Assembly: GCA_963777625.1 (NCBI GenBank)
Contig: CAVZRO010000009.1
Span: forward strand, 1 to 64,000
Length of the DNA stretch: 64,000 nucleotides
From: DATDIC01 sp963777625
Lineage (GTDB): Bacteria > Pseudomonadota > Alphaproteobacteria > Acetobacterales > Acetobacteraceae
Reading direction: 5' to 3'
Shown here: positions 35,882-46,790 of the stretch, piece by piece
How the letters are laid out: each line of letters starts with the position of its first letter
How positions within the stretch are numbered: the stretch's first letter is position 1
The notes under the pieces: model-generated
What the model was told of the DNA's origin: nothing
The model's input: only the letters and a program-made list of their open reading frames with translations
Database searches by the model: none
Made by a program: the position numbers and the translations under genes

Positions 35882-36813
35882 TCAGGCTGCTTGCTGTGGC
35901 TGTGGCTGTGGGTATGTGGGCAACGCGCTTGCGTTGTCCGGGCGCAGCGTCATATCCACAGCCGTGGCCCCGAACGCGCCGGTGCCGCCGCGCCCGACCG
36001 CCATCGGTGTCCGGTTCGCCAGCGCCTGATGTGGGCGTGAATGATTGTAGAATACGATCCACTCCGCGATCCCGGCCTTGGCGTGATGCCCGTCGGCATA
36101 TCCTTTCAGGTAGACGTCCTCATGCTTCAGCGATCGCCACAGGGGCTCAATGAAGACGTTGTCCATCCATCGGCCGCGTCCGTCCATCGAGATCCGGATC
36201 CCGGCGGCCGCCAGCGTGCCCGTGAAGGCGGCGCTGGTAAACTGGCTGCCCTGATCGGTACTGAAAATCTCGGGCGTGCCGAACCGGGCCAGCGCCTCTT
36301 CCAGCGCCGAGACGCAGAACGACACATCCATCGTGTTCGAAAGCCGCCACGACGGCACCGCTCGGCTCGCCCAATCGATCACGGCCACGAGATGAGAAAG
36401 CCGCGTCCGATCGGAATGTAAGTGATGTCAGCGGCCCAGACCTGGTTCGGTCGCTCGATCGCCATGTCGCGCAGCAGATAGGGGAAGATCTGGTGCCCCG
36501 GTGCTGGCTTCGTGGTCCGCGGCTTTGGCCCCAGGGCGGCGATCCCCATCCGCCGCATCATCCGCTGCACCCGCTTGCGATTGATTGCGATCCCCTCGGC
36601 TCGCAGCATCGCCGTCATCTGTCGAGAGCCCAGGAACGGCCAGCGCGTGAACAACTCGTCGATCCGGCGCATCAGCGTCAGGTCGTCGTCGTTCGCCGGA
36701 CGCGGCAGGCGATAGACGCCGGAGCGCGCGACCCCGAGCATCCCGCACTGCCGCCGCACCAACAGCTGCGGGTGATCGCGATCGAGCTTCGCTCTGCGCT
36801 CCGGCGCACTCAT
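35882..36813 (-). pseudogene. Second IS3-family OrfB, frameshifted
   Basis: The first part (MSAPERRAKLDRDHPQLLVR to YIPIGRGFL) includes the first catalytic Asp (WAADITYIP). Near 36385 a single-base indel shifts to VAVIDWASRAVPSWRLSNTM, and the rest holds STDQGSQFTSAAF and IEPLWRSLKHEDVYLKGY before stopping at 35882. It differs from the IS3 at 6 kb in sequence, though it has the same organisation. Confidence 0.82.
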
Positions 36814-37014
36814 CGTCCGAACCTCTTGCCGAAAAAATCGTTCTCGACCGTCAGTTGGCCGATCTTGGCGTGCAGTCGTTCGCTCTCGCGCTCGGCTTGT
36901 GCCTCGGCTTCCTGGCCAACCTTCGGGTCAAAGGCCCGGGCAGCGTGTTCTTGTAGCTGCTTCTTCCAGGCATAGACCTGGTTCGGGTGAACCTGATACG
37001 GCTGCGCCAAGGGG
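36810..37014 (-). pseudogene. Second IS3-family OrfA, 5'-truncated
   Basis: Only the C-terminal part remains: YQVHPNQVYAWKKQLQEHAA and the zipper LHAKIGQLTVENDFFGKRF. The stop overlaps orfB. The N-terminal HTH is replaced at about 37015 by unrelated sequence (a DUF6429 fragment on the other strand), so the element was cut here. Confidence 0.75.
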
Positions 37015-37083
37015 ATGATCTGTGATCCGGTCGGCAAAGCGAAGTCAGTCGTGCTCACCGATGAGGGTCTCGCCGAGAGCGAG
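37012..37083 (+). pseudogene. DUF6429-like fragment
   Basis: MICDPVGKAKSVVLTDEGLA ESERLF matches the C-terminal part of DUF6429 proteins as I remember them (DPVGKAKSVVxTxEGLxxAxxL). Only about 25 residues remain. It is wedged between the IS3 remnant and the tRNA. Confidence 0.45.
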
Positions 37084-37234
37084 CGGTTGTTCATGGTGCA
37101 GATTGCAGCCGCGCCGTCGCCGCCGTGGTCGGAACCCACGAAAAGAAAAATGCTGCGGTTTACGGCTGACCCGCCTTCTGATTGCCTTGCCAGAACTCTC
37201 GAATGTCAATGTAATCAAAACACACACAGCCGAA

Positions 37235-37306
37235 TGCCGGGTGAGGGATTTGAACCCCCGACCTTCGGTTTACAAAACCGCTGCACTACCACTGTGCTAA
37301 CCCGGC
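37235..37306 (-). tRNA. tRNA-Thr (anticodon UGU)
   Basis: The minus strand folds as a cloverleaf: acceptor GCCGGG with CCCGGC, D arm TAGCACAGTGGTAGTGC, anticodon stem CGGT and ACCG around loop TTTGTAA (anticodon TGT), and T arm GGGGGTTCAAATCCC. The discriminator base is A; CCA is not encoded. Its 3' end faces the IS-rich region on the left, so it could be the integration site for that side. Confidence 0.93.
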
Positions 37307-37657
37307 ATAAGTGTCTGGTGCAAAGGGCTTTACTTTGTTTTCTACACGCCCGTCAATTTAGTCTATGTACCCGCGCTTGTGCCCGTTCCTGCTCGTCCGG
37401 ACCCCTCCCTGTCAAACCGGGAATGCCGCGGGCAGACTGCCACTCCGGCTATACGGCCGACACGCGTGTTGTGGCGCCTCGTTTTGTGCGCGGAACCACG
37501 AATTTAACGTGGACCAATTCAGCTGTCTGGTAATCCGACCCGCTGCGGTATCGGCGCTTTAGTCATTGGCGCGCACTCCTTGGCATTCTGTGGCGACTGG
37601 TTGACTGTGTCGGTGCGCAATCGAGTGGAGAATCAACACCATCTATGGCGTGTGCTG
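37307..37657. other. Intergenic region after the tRNA
   Basis: About 350 bases of lower GC content than its surroundings. I see no gene, repeat or RNA fold that I can support. Confidence 0.4.
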
Positions 37658-38050
37658 CTACGGTCCATCGAACAGGCACCAGCCCTCGGGCGACGAATGG
37701 CGTGCCCGTGGAAGGGGAAAGGAGGTTCTGCTCGGATCAACGAGCTTCCCGTGCCGGCTATGGCGTCGCGCTATCCAAAAGGCGGCTCGAACCCAACCGA
37801 ACAGATCACGTGATATAAGGGCATCGGGAATGCGGTTACGATATATCGCTTCGCGCGCGGTTATAGGATTAACCGTTGGAGCCGCCAGCTCCCATCCGTC
37901 AATCCAGCACGTGGCGAGCCCCTTCCACTGCTCGCCAGCCACGTTTCTCAGATCAGCCTCACAGTCCGTTTCTCGTTTCCTGGTAACTTTAGCCTGTATG
38001 CCAGCGTGAAACGCGATATACTCCAACTCTGAGCGTGTCATTTGAGTCAT
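37658..38050 (-). CDS. Hypothetical protein in the low-GC segment
   Basis: This is a 130-residue frame starting MTQMTRSELEYIAFHAGIQA. The first 60 residues have a normal protein-like composition (WKGLATCWIDGWELAAPT); the C-terminal part is richer in Arg and Ser and may be out of frame. I do not recognise a family. It lies between the tRNA and its partial copy, in DNA that is visibly richer in A and T, so it may be an acquired ORFan. Confidence 0.35.
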   Translation of the reverse strand: MTQMTRSELEYIAFHAGIQAKVTRKRETDCEADLRNVAGEQWKGLATCWIDGWELAAPTVNPITAREAIYRNRIPDALISRDLFGWVRAAFWIARRHSRHGKLVDPSRTSFPLPRARHSSPEGWCLFDGP

Positions 38051-38415
38051 TTAATGACGTCCAAGTTCCGTGTAACACCACTATTATCACATTCCGGGTT
38101 CGGCACAAACACTGTTACATTATCATTTTCTAGTACGCTGCCCGAGAAGCTCTTCTGATGGACTCACGCATCGGATGGTTTTCGAGCGTCGGATAACACG
38201 CGTAAGTACAGCGTATTGGTCATGCAATTGTAGGAATGCGATGTCACGTCCTTCTCCCCCGCAGATTCTTCGCGTGTCACGCCGCGCGCCGCTCACCAGG
38301 ATAGCCGGAGAACACCTCATTGCAGACAACCGCAATCGCGGCTGTACGCATGCCAGCTCTCCATGGTGCATCGCAATCTGGAATCGGCTGCCCTGCATCA
38401 TTATCCGAGCACGAC

Positions 38416-38631
38416 ATGCCCGCCACGCCGCGGCACTCTACCGAGCGCATGCGCGGTCCGTACACCGTCAGAGGGGTCGCGGAACGCACCAGCATGCTCG
38501 TCATGGCGCGCTGCCGCCGAAGGCTGTTCGGCGACATTTCACTTTCCCGGCTGATTCGAGAATACGGGCCGGACATTGTGCTTGAGCCGCTATCAGGCGC
38601 GGCATTACTCGTCGTTCGCTTCACGCGCTAG
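38416..38631 (+). CDS. Small protein of unknown function
   Basis: This is a 71-residue frame starting MPATPRHSTERMRGPYTVRG. The core ERTSMLVMARCRRRLFGDIS LSRLIREYGPD resembles a short protein common in alphaproteobacteria, whose usual form has a CxxC pair in that place (CSRCxRRGRYxxARLxxxHG); here only one cysteine is kept. The function is unknown. Confidence is limited because an ATG at 38446 would also serve and codon use is atypical. Confidence 0.42.
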   Translation: MPATPRHSTERMRGPYTVRGVAERTSMLVMARCRRRLFGDISLSRLIREYGPDIVLEPLSGAALLVVRFTR

Positions 38632-38690
38632 ATTCTCTCAGTACTTTCGAGGACTTTTAGCTGCGCCGCCGTTCCCGCTACTATCCGCGA

Positions 38691-38733
38691 TCGGTTGACA
38701 AAACCCTTGCACCATCGGTGTGCTAATCCGGCC
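38691..38733 (-). repeat. Partial degenerate copy of tRNA-Thr
   Basis: This sequence matches the 5' half of the tRNA-Thr gene (acceptor 5' strand, D arm and anticodon arm) with about ten differences over 45 bases, and lacks the T arm. It has the same orientation as the tRNA 1.4 kb to the left. It could be a decayed duplicate or a scar of integration. Confidence 0.6.
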
Positions 38734-38780
38734 TGGGCGGCTCTTCTGGTCGCCTGACAAACCTGGAGCAACGAGAACCA

Positions 38781-40046
38781 ATGCGGCGTGCAGTCATGAT
38801 CACGCTCGATGGATTACGGCGCGACCTCGTCGATGCTGCGCACACACCTACGCTCGCCCGCTTCGCCGAACGCGCCAGCCGCTTCATGGCGCACCGCTCG
38901 GCGTTTCCGTCCGCGACACGGGTCGTGTCGGCGACATTCGCGACCGGCTGCTATCCGGCACGCCACGGCCTTCAAGGCAACAGCGTGGCCCTGCTGGAAC
39001 AGGGCCGCCTGGTGCCGCACGACGTAGGCCGGCCGGGATTCTTGGCGCACAAGCGGGTGGTCACCGGTTGCGCGCTGGCTGTCCCCACGCTGTCCGAACG
39101 GCTGGCGCCGTTGGGCGGCGCCGTGCTGTTCAACAACGTATCCCCCGGTGCGGCTTATGCCCACGACCCGGACGGATTCGGCGCTGTGCATCATCGCGCC
39201 GGCTCGTTCGGCCCCGGTCGGGTTTCACTGCCGCCGTTGGCGGTGAAGCTGGATGCCGAGGGAGACCGGCAGATGGCCGACCGGTTCATCGCCGAGGCAT
39301 TGCGTCCCAGCGGTCCGGCGCTCTCCGTGCTGTGGTGCGGCGAGCCCGACCATGTCCAGCACACGGTCCCGTTCGGCTCGCTCCGGCACATGGCGGTGTT
39401 GGCCGAAGCCGACCGTACGGTCGGCCGTCTGATCGAGGCGGTGGACCGGTTGCGCGATGCCGGCGACGAAGTGCTGCTGATCGTCGGTTCCGATCATGGT
39501 CACGAGACGATCAGTGGCGTGATCGATGTCGAAGCGGAACTGATCGCCGCGGGGCTCAAAGAGTCCCTTGATTCCCCGGACGTGCTGGCCCTGTCCAACG
39601 GAACGGCATCGCTGATCTACATCGATCCGGTGCTGGCCGACCGGCGCGTGGCGATGGGCGACTTCCTACGCTCGCGGGACTGGGCGGGGACAGTGCTGGA
39701 CGAAGCGGGACTCGCCTCCGTCGGGCAGGCGGCGACCGGTGGTCTTGCCTTCGCAGTCTCGTTCCGCGCCGATGACGCGCCTAACGAGTACGGCATTCCC
39801 GGTCATTCGCTCGTCGGCAAGCCACGTGGCGGAGAAGCCTATCCGGTTGGCCACGGCCAGCATGGTGGGCTTGGCACGCACGAGCAGGCGCCGTTCCTGA
39901 TGATCGAGGGCGAAGGGTTCACGCCTGGCGCCTACTGCACCCAGCCGAGCCAGATCGTGGACCTAGCGCCGACGATCCTTCATCAACTTCAGGTTGAGAC
40001 CTCCGGGATGGATGGGAGGCCCCTGCAAGAGCGTGGCCAGCCGTAA
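38781..40046 (+). CDS. Type I phosphodiesterase / nucleotide pyrophosphatase (alkaline phosphatase fold)
   Basis: This 421-residue metalloenzyme hydrolyses phosphodiester or pyrophosphate bonds. It starts MRRAVMITLDGLRRDLVDAA, where the Asp binds zinc. The nucleophile Thr is in FPSATRVVSATFATG, and metal ligands are in WCGEPDHVQHT (Asp, His), IVGSDHGHETIS (Asp-His) and GHGQHGGLG (His). The substrate is not evident. There is no signal peptide, so it should be cytoplasmic. It stands alone, converging with the ptsN-like gene. Confidence 0.88.
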   Translation: MRRAVMITLDGLRRDLVDAAHTPTLARFAERASRFMAHRSAFPSATRVVSATFATGCYPARHGLQGNSVALLEQGRLVPHDVGRPGFLAHKRVVTGCALAVPTLSERLAPLGGAVLFNNVSPGAAYAHDPDGFGAVHHRAGSFGPGRVSLPPLAVKLDAEGDRQMADRFIAEALRPSGPALSVLWCGEPDHVQHTVPFGSLRHMAVLAEADRTVGRLIEAVDRLRDAGDEVLLIVGSDHGHETISGVIDVEAELIAAGLKESLDSPDVLALSNGTASLIYIDPVLADRRVAMGDFLRSRDWAGTVLDEAGLASVGQAATGGLAFAVSFRADDAPNEYGIPGHSLVGKPRGGEAYPVGHGQHGGLGTHEQAPFLMIEGEGFTPGAYCTQPSQIVDLAPTILHQLQVETSGMDGRPLQERGQP

Positions 40047-40086
40047 CCAGTGTGCCGAATAGCGTCCGTCCTCGACCACGGAACGC

Positions 40087-40545
40087 TCAAGGCCTCGAAC
40101 CAGAACCGACCAGCCGCGCAAACAGCCTCTGGCCATCGGTCGCTGCACGCAATCCCTGAGCAACGTCGCGGTCGCGCAAACACCGGGAGACGCAAGCGAG
40201 AGCGGCCACGTGCTCGTTGCCCACGTTCGTCGGAATCAGGAGAAGAAACGCCAGGTCCACCGGCTGGCCATCAACAGCCGCGAAGTCGATGGCACGTTCC
40301 AAACGGGCGAACAAACCAAAAATCTGCTGAAGTCCATCGACCCGGGCGTGGGGAATGGCAATGCCGTGCCCGATCCCAGTCGAACCCAGTTCTTCGCGCT
40401 TTGTCAAAGCGCCCGCAACGGTCTGAACATCCAATCCGAGCGTCAGCGCAGCTCTTCGAGACAATTCATTCAGGAGTTGAACCTTGTCGGACACGCGCAA
40501 GCCGGCGATCACACGATCGGGCTTGATCAGATCGGCCATTTCCAT
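40087..40545 (-). CDS. ptsN: PTS IIA-like protein (EIIA-Ntr type)
   Basis: This 152-residue protein starts MEMADLIKPDRVIAGLRVSD (start chosen at 40545; MADL two codons later is also possible). The active-site histidine is in GIGHGIAIPHARVDGL (about residue 65). The rest follows the EIIA fold (VDLAFLLLIPTNVGNEHVAA). In E. coli, EIIA-Ntr binds KdpD and controls K+ uptake; here the gene lies 80 bases downstream of kdpE on the same strand, in keeping with that link. Confidence 0.85.
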   Translation of the reverse strand: MEMADLIKPDRVIAGLRVSDKVQLLNELSRRAALTLGLDVQTVAGALTKREELGSTGIGHGIAIPHARVDGLQQIFGLFARLERAIDFAAVDGQPVDLAFLLLIPTNVGNEHVAALACVSRCLRDRDVAQGLRAATDGQRLFARLVGSGSRP

Positions 40546-40626
40546 TGATTGCCTTTCAACAGCCCAACGATTCAATGGCGGCACGCGATCGAGCGGCCTC
40601 GGATGTCCCAGTTTGGGCCACCGTAT

Positions 40627-41316
40627 TCAGTCGGACACGCGAAGGCGATAACCGACACCCGTTTCAGTGACGATATGCTGCGGACGCTCCGGATCCGGTT
40701 CGACCTTCTGCCGAAGCGAACGAATATAGATGCGCAGATATTGCACATCGGTTTCGCCACCCCAAACCTCCCGCAGGATGAATTTGTGCGTCAAGACCTT
40801 GCCGGCATGCGCGACCAGCAGCCGCAACAGGTCGTATTCACGCGGCGACAGCCTGATCTCCTCGCCGCGTACAGTGACCACACGGCGCACGAGGTCCACC
40901 GCCAGGTCGCCGTTGCGAAATACCGGTCTTTCACCCTGCTGCTGAAGCCGGTGCCGCAGTGCCGCCCGCAATCGCGCCAGCAACTCGTCCATGCCGAACG
41001 GTTTCGTCACGTAGTCGTCAGCCCCCAGATCGAGCGCCTGCACCTTGCCAGTCTCGTCGGTTCGGCTCGACAGCACGACGATGGGAATCGTCAGCCCGCG
41101 ATCACGCAGACGCCGGATCGCCTCCACTCCGTCCATGTCCGGCAGCCCGAGATCCAGAACGACCACATCGGGCGGGTTTCGATCAATCAGGTCGAGCGCC
41201 TCGACGCCGTTTTCTGCCTCCAGAACGTGATAGCCCTGTGCGCTGAGGCTGGTGCGGAGAAAGCGCCGGATGGGTGGCTCGTCGTCCACCACAAGGACCC
41301 GCACTGGCGTCGTCAT
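40627..41316 (-). CDS. kdpE: KdpE response regulator
   Basis: This 229-residue OmpR/PhoB-type regulator starts MTTPVRVLVVDDEPPIRRFL. The acceptor Asp is in VVVLDLGLPDMDG (about 55), with Lys in DDYVTKPFGMDE. The C-terminal winged helix has EIRLSPREYDLLRLLVAHAG, HKFILREVWG and TETGVGYRLR. Its start overlaps the kdpD stop by four bases (ATGA at 41313), so it is coupled to the sensor. It would activate kdpFABC at low K+. Confidence 0.93.
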   Translation of the reverse strand: MTTPVRVLVVDDEPPIRRFLRTSLSAQGYHVLEAENGVEALDLIDRNPPDVVVLDLGLPDMDGVEAIRRLRDRGLTIPIVVLSSRTDETGKVQALDLGADDYVTKPFGMDELLARLRAALRHRLQQQGERPVFRNGDLAVDLVRRVVTVRGEEIRLSPREYDLLRLLVAHAGKVLTHKFILREVWGGETDVQYLRIYIRSLRQKVEPDPERPQHIVTETGVGYRLRVSD

Positions 41317-44014
41317 GGTGCAGTTTGCTGCGCCGGCATGACCGCGGCAGGAACCGGCAAGGTGATGGTGAATACCGCGCCCTGGCGATCCTGGCGATTG
41401 CCCGCAACAATGCGGCCGCCCATTGCCTCGATGAAGCCGCGGCAGATGGCAAGGCCCAGTCCCGTACCGGCCCGCTGCCGATCCGCTGCGTGTATGCGAT
41501 AGAACTTATCGAATATGCGATCGAGGTCGGGCGGAGGAATGCCTGCACCTTCATCCGCGACTTGCAGGCGCACTGCATCGGGATCGCTGCGCGCTGTCAC
41601 GCAGATGGTGGATCCGGGCGGCGCATACTTCGCCGCGTTGTCGAGGAGATTGAACAGGACCTGTTCGAACAGCACCGGATCAAGCCGCAGCAACGGGAGT
41701 GGGCTGGCGAGGTCGAGCTTCACCGCGTGCGCCGCCAGGAACCGTTTGGCGCGCTCCAGCGCAGTGCCGACGACATCGCCCACATCCACCAGCTCTGTAT
41801 GCGGGGTGATAGCGCCTGCTTCAAGCCGGGTCATGTCCAGAAGATTGGAGATGAAGCGATTGAGGCGTTCGGATTCTTCCTGGATTGTACCTATCAGCTC
41901 TTCGAGCGCGGTCTCGTCGAGCGATTTCCGGTAATTCTTGAGGCTCGTCGCGGAGCCTAGGATGGACGCCAGCGGCGTCCGCAAGTCGTGCGATATGGAT
42001 GTCAGGAGCGCCGAGCGCAGGCGTTCCGTCTCTGCCTCGAAGCGTGCCCGGGTTACGTCCTGCGCAAGGTTGATGCGTTCGATCGCTAATGCCGCCTGGT
42101 CGGACAGCGCATCGAGCAGCCGCCGCTGGTCTGGCGTCAGCAGCGGTCCGGATCGATCCGAGTCCAAACCAACAATGCCAACAGGTACCTGCGACTGGTC
42201 CGCATCGGGAGGAAGAGTTGCCTTGCGCCGGGGAGCGTGTCGGCACCGCGGCCGGCTGGGCGATTGTGTCCCCAGCACCATGTTGCGGCGGCCAGATCGG
42301 CCTGGTCGAGCCTGTCCTCGGGTGGGTAACCCGCCCGCACGGCAATCGTCTCACCTTCCGGCAGAAGCACGACCACTCTTACTTTCAGCATCGAAGCGAT
42401 CTGATAGGTGGTCGCCCATAGCAGGTCGTCCAGCGACGCGGCGCTGGCCAGCTTGCGACTGAACAAATAGAGTTCTTCGGTGGTCATGGCGCGCTGCCGG
42501 GCGGTGATCGCCTGGGCGCGTACTCGAGAGGTGAGATTGCTGGCGATCAGCGCCACAAGCGCAAAGAAGAACAATGCGACGACATTCTCGGGATCGGCGA
42601 CGGTGAACGTGTAGAGCGGTGGAAGGAAAAAGAAATTATAGGCGAGGACGCTCACCAGGCAGGCGAACAGGGACGGCCAGAGGCCATAGGTTACGGCGCT
42701 GACAAGCACCGCCGTGAGAAACACCATGGCGATGTCGGAGACTGCGAGACATCGCTGGAGAACAAGGCCGACACCAAGAGCCGCAGCGACGATGCCGAGG
42801 CTTCCAGCACCAGTCCGCAGATCGAGCACGGCGCGCCGCGGCACCGTGGTATCGATCTTCTCGCGTTGCGGCGGCGGCTGGTGCTGCGGTTCCGCGATGA
42901 CGTGCACGCTGATATCGCCGGCCTGACGGATAAGCCGATGGGTCAGCGAGCCGCGCAGCCATTCGGACCAGCGCGGCCGGCGGGATTTCGCGATGATAAT
43001 ATGGGTGACATTATTGGATCGTGCGTATTCAATGACACCGGTTGCGACATCGGTGCCAGGGACCGTGACCGCCTCCCCGCCAAGCCGCTGCGCCAGCCGC
43101 AGGGAATCCGCGATCATGTCGCGATCCTGATCGCTCAGCCGCTGTGTCCGCGAGGTCTCGACATGGATCGCGGTCCATGCGGCGCGCAGCCGGTCGGCGA
43201 GACGCTTGGCATGGCGCACGACCTCGGCACCGGTGGGAGTCTCGCTGACGCAGACGAGCACGCGCTCGGTCGCCGCCCACGGGCCGGGGATGGCGTGCGC
43301 GCGCATATAGGTGACCATTTGCTCATCCACGCGCTGCGCCGTGCGGCGCAAGGCGAGTTCCCGCAGCGCGGTAAGGTTGCCGGGTTGGAAATAGTTGCTG
43401 ATGGCGCGTTCCGCCTGCCGTGGGACGTAAACTTTGCCGTCCTTGAGGCGCTGGATCAGGTCGGCCGGGGTAAGATCGACTAACTCGATCTCGTCGGCCT
43501 CATCGATGGCTGAGTTGGGAACCGTTTCACGAACACGAATGCGGGTGATCTTCGCGACCACATCGTTCAGACTCTCGACATGCTGGATGTTGAGCGTCGT
43601 GTAGACATCGATCCCGGCCGAGAGCAGCTCTTCCACATCCAGATAGCGTTTGGGATGGCGGCTTTCGGGCGCATTGCTGTGGGCGAGTTCATCGACGATG
43701 GCGAGATCTGGCCGGCGGCTCAGGATGGCGTCCAGGTCCATCTCTTCGAGCCATTGTCCCTTGTACTCGATCCGCCGACGCGGGATGATCTCAAGCCCCT
43801 CAAGCAGTGTCGCCGTTTCGGCACGGCCATGCGTCTCCACGACCCCGACGACGACGTCGATCCCTTCGCGCCGCTTGGCCTGCGCCGTCTGGAGCATGGT
43901 GAAAGTCTTGCCGACACCCGGTGCCGCGCCGAGAAATATCTTCAGACGGCCGCGCGATTCCTGCCCGACGTGCCGCAGCAGGGCTTCTGACGAAGGACGA
44001 TCGTCATGCTCCAT
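41313..44014 (-). pseudogene. kdpD: KdpD sensor kinase with a single frameshift
   Basis: This is the K+/turgor sensor. The N-terminal part (44014 to about 42190) has the KdpD domain with Walker A LGAAPGVGKTFTMLQTAQ and YLDVEELLSAGIDVYTTLNI, a USP-like domain (VLVCVSETPTGAEVVRHAKR) and four membrane helices (about 430-520). GAF is interrupted at GGTACC (42184-42189): LFLPMRTSR then shifts to PVGIVGLDSDRSGPLLTPD. The rest holds HisKA (LTSISHDLRTPLASILG), N box (FNLLDNAAKYAPPG) and GLGLAICRGF. One lost base near GTAC would explain it. All other kdp genes are intact. Confidence 0.92.
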
Positions 44015-44036
44015 CAGGCCGGCGCCCGCGTGCCTC

Positions 44037-44648
44037 CTATCGCTGGTCGGCGCTCAGACCGTCGAGCGCCAGGTTAAGCGCCAGGACATTAACACGCGGC
44101 TCGCCGATAATACCAAGGAACCGGCCTTGCGTGTGGGCCTCCACCAGTTGCCGCACGCGGGCTTCCGGCAGGCCGCGCGCCTTCGCAACCCGCGGCACCT
44201 GGAACAGTGCGCCGGCCGGTGTGATGTCGGGGTCCAGGCCGCTGGCGGATGTGGTGACCAGATCGACCGGCACCGGCACGGCGGGATTTTCGGCCTGAAG
44301 CGTCGCCGCGCTCTCGCGCACGCGGTCGATCAGGGCCTTGGAGGTCGGACCAGCATTGGAGCCGCCGGAATTATCCGCAGCGTAAGGGACGGCGACCGTC
44401 TTTGACGGGTCCTTCGGGTCCGGCTCGGTGGTCGCCGAAGGCCGGCCATGGAAGTATTTTGTGCTGCTGAAATCCTGGCCGATCAACGCCGATCCCACCA
44501 CTTTTCCGCCCCGTTCGATCAGGCTGCCATTTGCCTGCCAGGGAAACAGCAACTGGGCGAGTCCCGTCATGCCCAGCGGGTAAATGAGCCCGGTTACGAT
44601 CGTCATGGCAACGATCATAACGATGGCAGGGCGGATCTGCTTCACCAT
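44037..44648 (-). CDS. kdpC: KdpC, K+-transporting ATPase subunit C
   Basis: This 203-residue single-span subunit stabilises the KdpFABC complex. It starts [20 protein letters not shown] with the membrane helix at about 9-30. Family motifs are [58 protein letters not shown] and [20 protein letters not shown]. The start is ten bases after the kdpB stop; a longer frame to 44666 would overlap kdpB. Confidence 0.94.
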   Translation of the reverse strand: MVKQIRPAIVMIVAMTIVTGLIYPLGMTGLAQLLFPWQANGSLIERGGKVVGSALIGQDFSSTKYFHGRPSATTEPDPKDPSKTVAVPYAADNSGGSNAGPTSKALIDRVRESAATLQAENPAVPVPVDLVTTSASGLDPDITPAGALFQVPRVAKARGLPEARVRQLVEAHTQGRFLGIIGEPRVNVLALNLALDGLSADQR

Positions 44649-44658
44649 GGCTGGGTCC

Positions 44659-46773
44659 CTATGCAAGGCCGATCGCCGTCACCAGCATATCGATCAGCTT
44701 GATGCCGACGAATGGGACGGCGAGGCCACCGAGGCCGTAAATGAGAAGGTTGCGGCGCAGAATGCTGGCCGCGCCGACCGGGCGATAGGTGACGCCGCGC
44801 AGCGCCAGCGGAATAAGCGCGACGATGATCAGCGCGTTGAAGATGATCGCCGACAGGATCGCGCTCTGCGGTGTTGCGAGCCGCATGATGTTCAGTGTCT
44901 GGAGCTGCGGATAGAAGGCAATGAACATTGCCGGGATGATCGCGAAATATTTCGCGACGTCATTGGCGATCGAGAAGGTGGTCAGTGCGCCACGGGTCAT
45001 CAGCAACTGCTTGCCGATCTCGACGATCTCGATGAGCTTGGTCGGGTCGCTGTCGAGATCGACCATGTTGCCGGCTTCGCGCGCGGCCATCGTGCCGGTG
45101 TTCATGGCGACGCCGACATCCGCCTGCGCCAGCGCCGGCGCGTCGTTGGTACCGTCGCCGCACATGGCCACGAGCTTGCCCTTGGCCTGTTCAGCGCGGA
45201 TCAGGTTGAGCTTCGCCTCCGGCGTGGCCTGGGCGAGAAAATCGTCAACCCCAGATTCGGCGGCGATGGCAGCTGCGGTGAGCGGGTTGTCGCCGGTGAT
45301 CATGACGGTGCGGATGCCCATCTGTCGCAGCGCCGCGAAGCGTTCGCGAATGCCGCCCTTCACGATGTCCTTCAAATGGATGACGCCGAGAAGCCGGCTG
45401 TCCCTGGCGACTGCGAGCGGCGTGCCGCCCGATTTCGCTATCCGCTCGGCGATTGTGTTCAGCGCCAGCGCCGCCGCGTCCTGCGGCATGGTGCGTACCG
45501 CGGTCATGGCTCCGCCCGCCGGTACGTCGCCGGCCAGGGCAGGCCTCGGCTGAACGAAGGCAAGCACGGCATCCACTGCGCCCTTGCGGATGAACGAGCC
45601 CTGCACATCGATGCCGCTGATGCGGGTGTGCGCCGAAAATGGCACGAACCGAGCGTCGAGCAGCGTCACATCGCGACCGCGGATGTCGTATTTCTCCTTG
45701 GCGAGAACGACGATGGAGCGGCCTTCTGGCGTTTCGTCGGACACCGACGCGAGCTGCGCCGCCTCGGCCAGCTCGCGCTCGTTTACGCCTGGAAGGGGGA
45801 TGAACTCGGCAGCCTGGCGGTTGCCGAGGGTGATCGTCCCCGTCTTGTCGAGAAGCAACGTGTCCACGTCGCCCGCCGCCTCCACGGCACGGCCGGACAT
45901 GGCCAGCACGTTGAACCGCACGAGCCGATCCATCCCGGCGATGCCAATGGCCGAGAGCAGCGCGCCGATGGTTGTCGGGATCAGTGTGACGAACAGTGCC
46001 ACCAGTACCAGAACCGTCACGCGGCCGCCAGCATAGGAGGCAAAGCTCGGAATGGTGGCCACCGCAAAGACGAAGATGATTGTCAGGCCGGCAAGCAGGA
46101 TGTTGAGCGCGATTTCGTTTGGTGTCTTTTGCCGCACCGCGCCTTCCACGAGCGCGATCATGCGGTCGAGAAAAGTCGCGCCCTGCGCTGCGGTGATGCG
46201 GACCTTGATCCAGTCGGAGATGACCTGGGTTCCACCGGTCACGGCCGAGCGGTCGCCGCCGCTTTCGCGAATCACCGGGGCCAACTCGCCGGTGATGGCC
46301 GCTTCGTTGACCGAGGCGACGCCTTCGATCACATCGCCATCACTCGGGATGATATCGCCGGCCTCGACAAGCACGATGTCGCCCGGCTGGAGGGCCGTTC
46401 CCGGCGCAGTCCGCCAGTCCCGGCCGTCGCCGGTAAGCAGCTTGGCCGCGGTTTCGGTCCTGCTTCGGCGCAAGGCGGCGGACTGCGCCTTGCCGCGATG
46501 CTCGGCGACGGCCTCGGCGACATTGGCGAACAGCACCGTGAACCAGAGCCAGACATTGATCTGGAACGCGAAACCGAGGCCGGTGCCGTCAGTGAACAGA
46601 TCGCGCAGGAACAGCAGTGTCGTCAACGTGGCGACGACTTCCACCGTGAACATCACGGGGTTCCTGATCATGACGCGCGGATCGAGCTTTTTGAAGGCTT
46701 CGATGATCGCCGGCTTGAGCTGATTCGGGTCGGTCAGCCTGGCGACGGGAGCGCGCTTGCGCGTGCGCTGCAT
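44659..46773 (-). CDS. kdpB: KdpB, catalytic P-type ATPase subunit
   Basis: This 704-residue P1A ATPase drives K+ uptake through KdpA. It starts [20 protein letters not shown]. The actuator TGES is represented by [16 protein letters not shown] (TGEL here), the phosphorylated Asp is in [15 protein letters not shown], and the hinge is [20 protein letters not shown]. Membrane helices match the family in number and place. It lies 17 bases downstream of kdpA. A long open frame on the opposite strand is a shadow. Confidence 0.95.
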   Translation of the reverse strand: MQRTRKRAPVARLTDPNQLKPAIIEAFKKLDPRVMIRNPVMFTVEVVATLTTLLFLRDLFTDGTGLGFAFQINVWLWFTVLFANVAEAVAEHRGKAQSAALRRSRTETAAKLLTGDGRDWRTAPGTALQPGDIVLVEAGDIIPSDGDVIEGVASVNEAAITGELAPVIRESGGDRSAVTGGTQVISDWIKVRITAAQGATFLDRMIALVEGAVRQKTPNEIALNILLAGLTIIFVFAVATIPSFASYAGGRVTVLVLVALFVTLIPTTIGALLSAIGIAGMDRLVRFNVLAMSGRAVEAAGDVDTLLLDKTGTITLGNRQAAEFIPLPGVNERELAEAAQLASVSDETPEGRSIVVLAKEKYDIRGRDVTLLDARFVPFSAHTRISGIDVQGSFIRKGAVDAVLAFVQPRPALAGDVPAGGAMTAVRTMPQDAAALALNTIAERIAKSGGTPLAVARDSRLLGVIHLKDIVKGGIRERFAALRQMGIRTVMITGDNPLTAAAIAAESGVDDFLAQATPEAKLNLIRAEQAKGKLVAMCGDGTNDAPALAQADVGVAMNTGTMAAREAGNMVDLDSDPTKLIEIVEIGKQLLMTRGALTTFSIANDVAKYFAIIPAMFIAFYPQLQTLNIMRLATPQSAILSAIIFNALIIVALIPLALRGVTYRPVGAASILRRNLLIYGLGGLAVPFVGIKLIDMLVTAIGLA

Positions 46774-46790
46774 GGAAGCGACCTTTCGGA

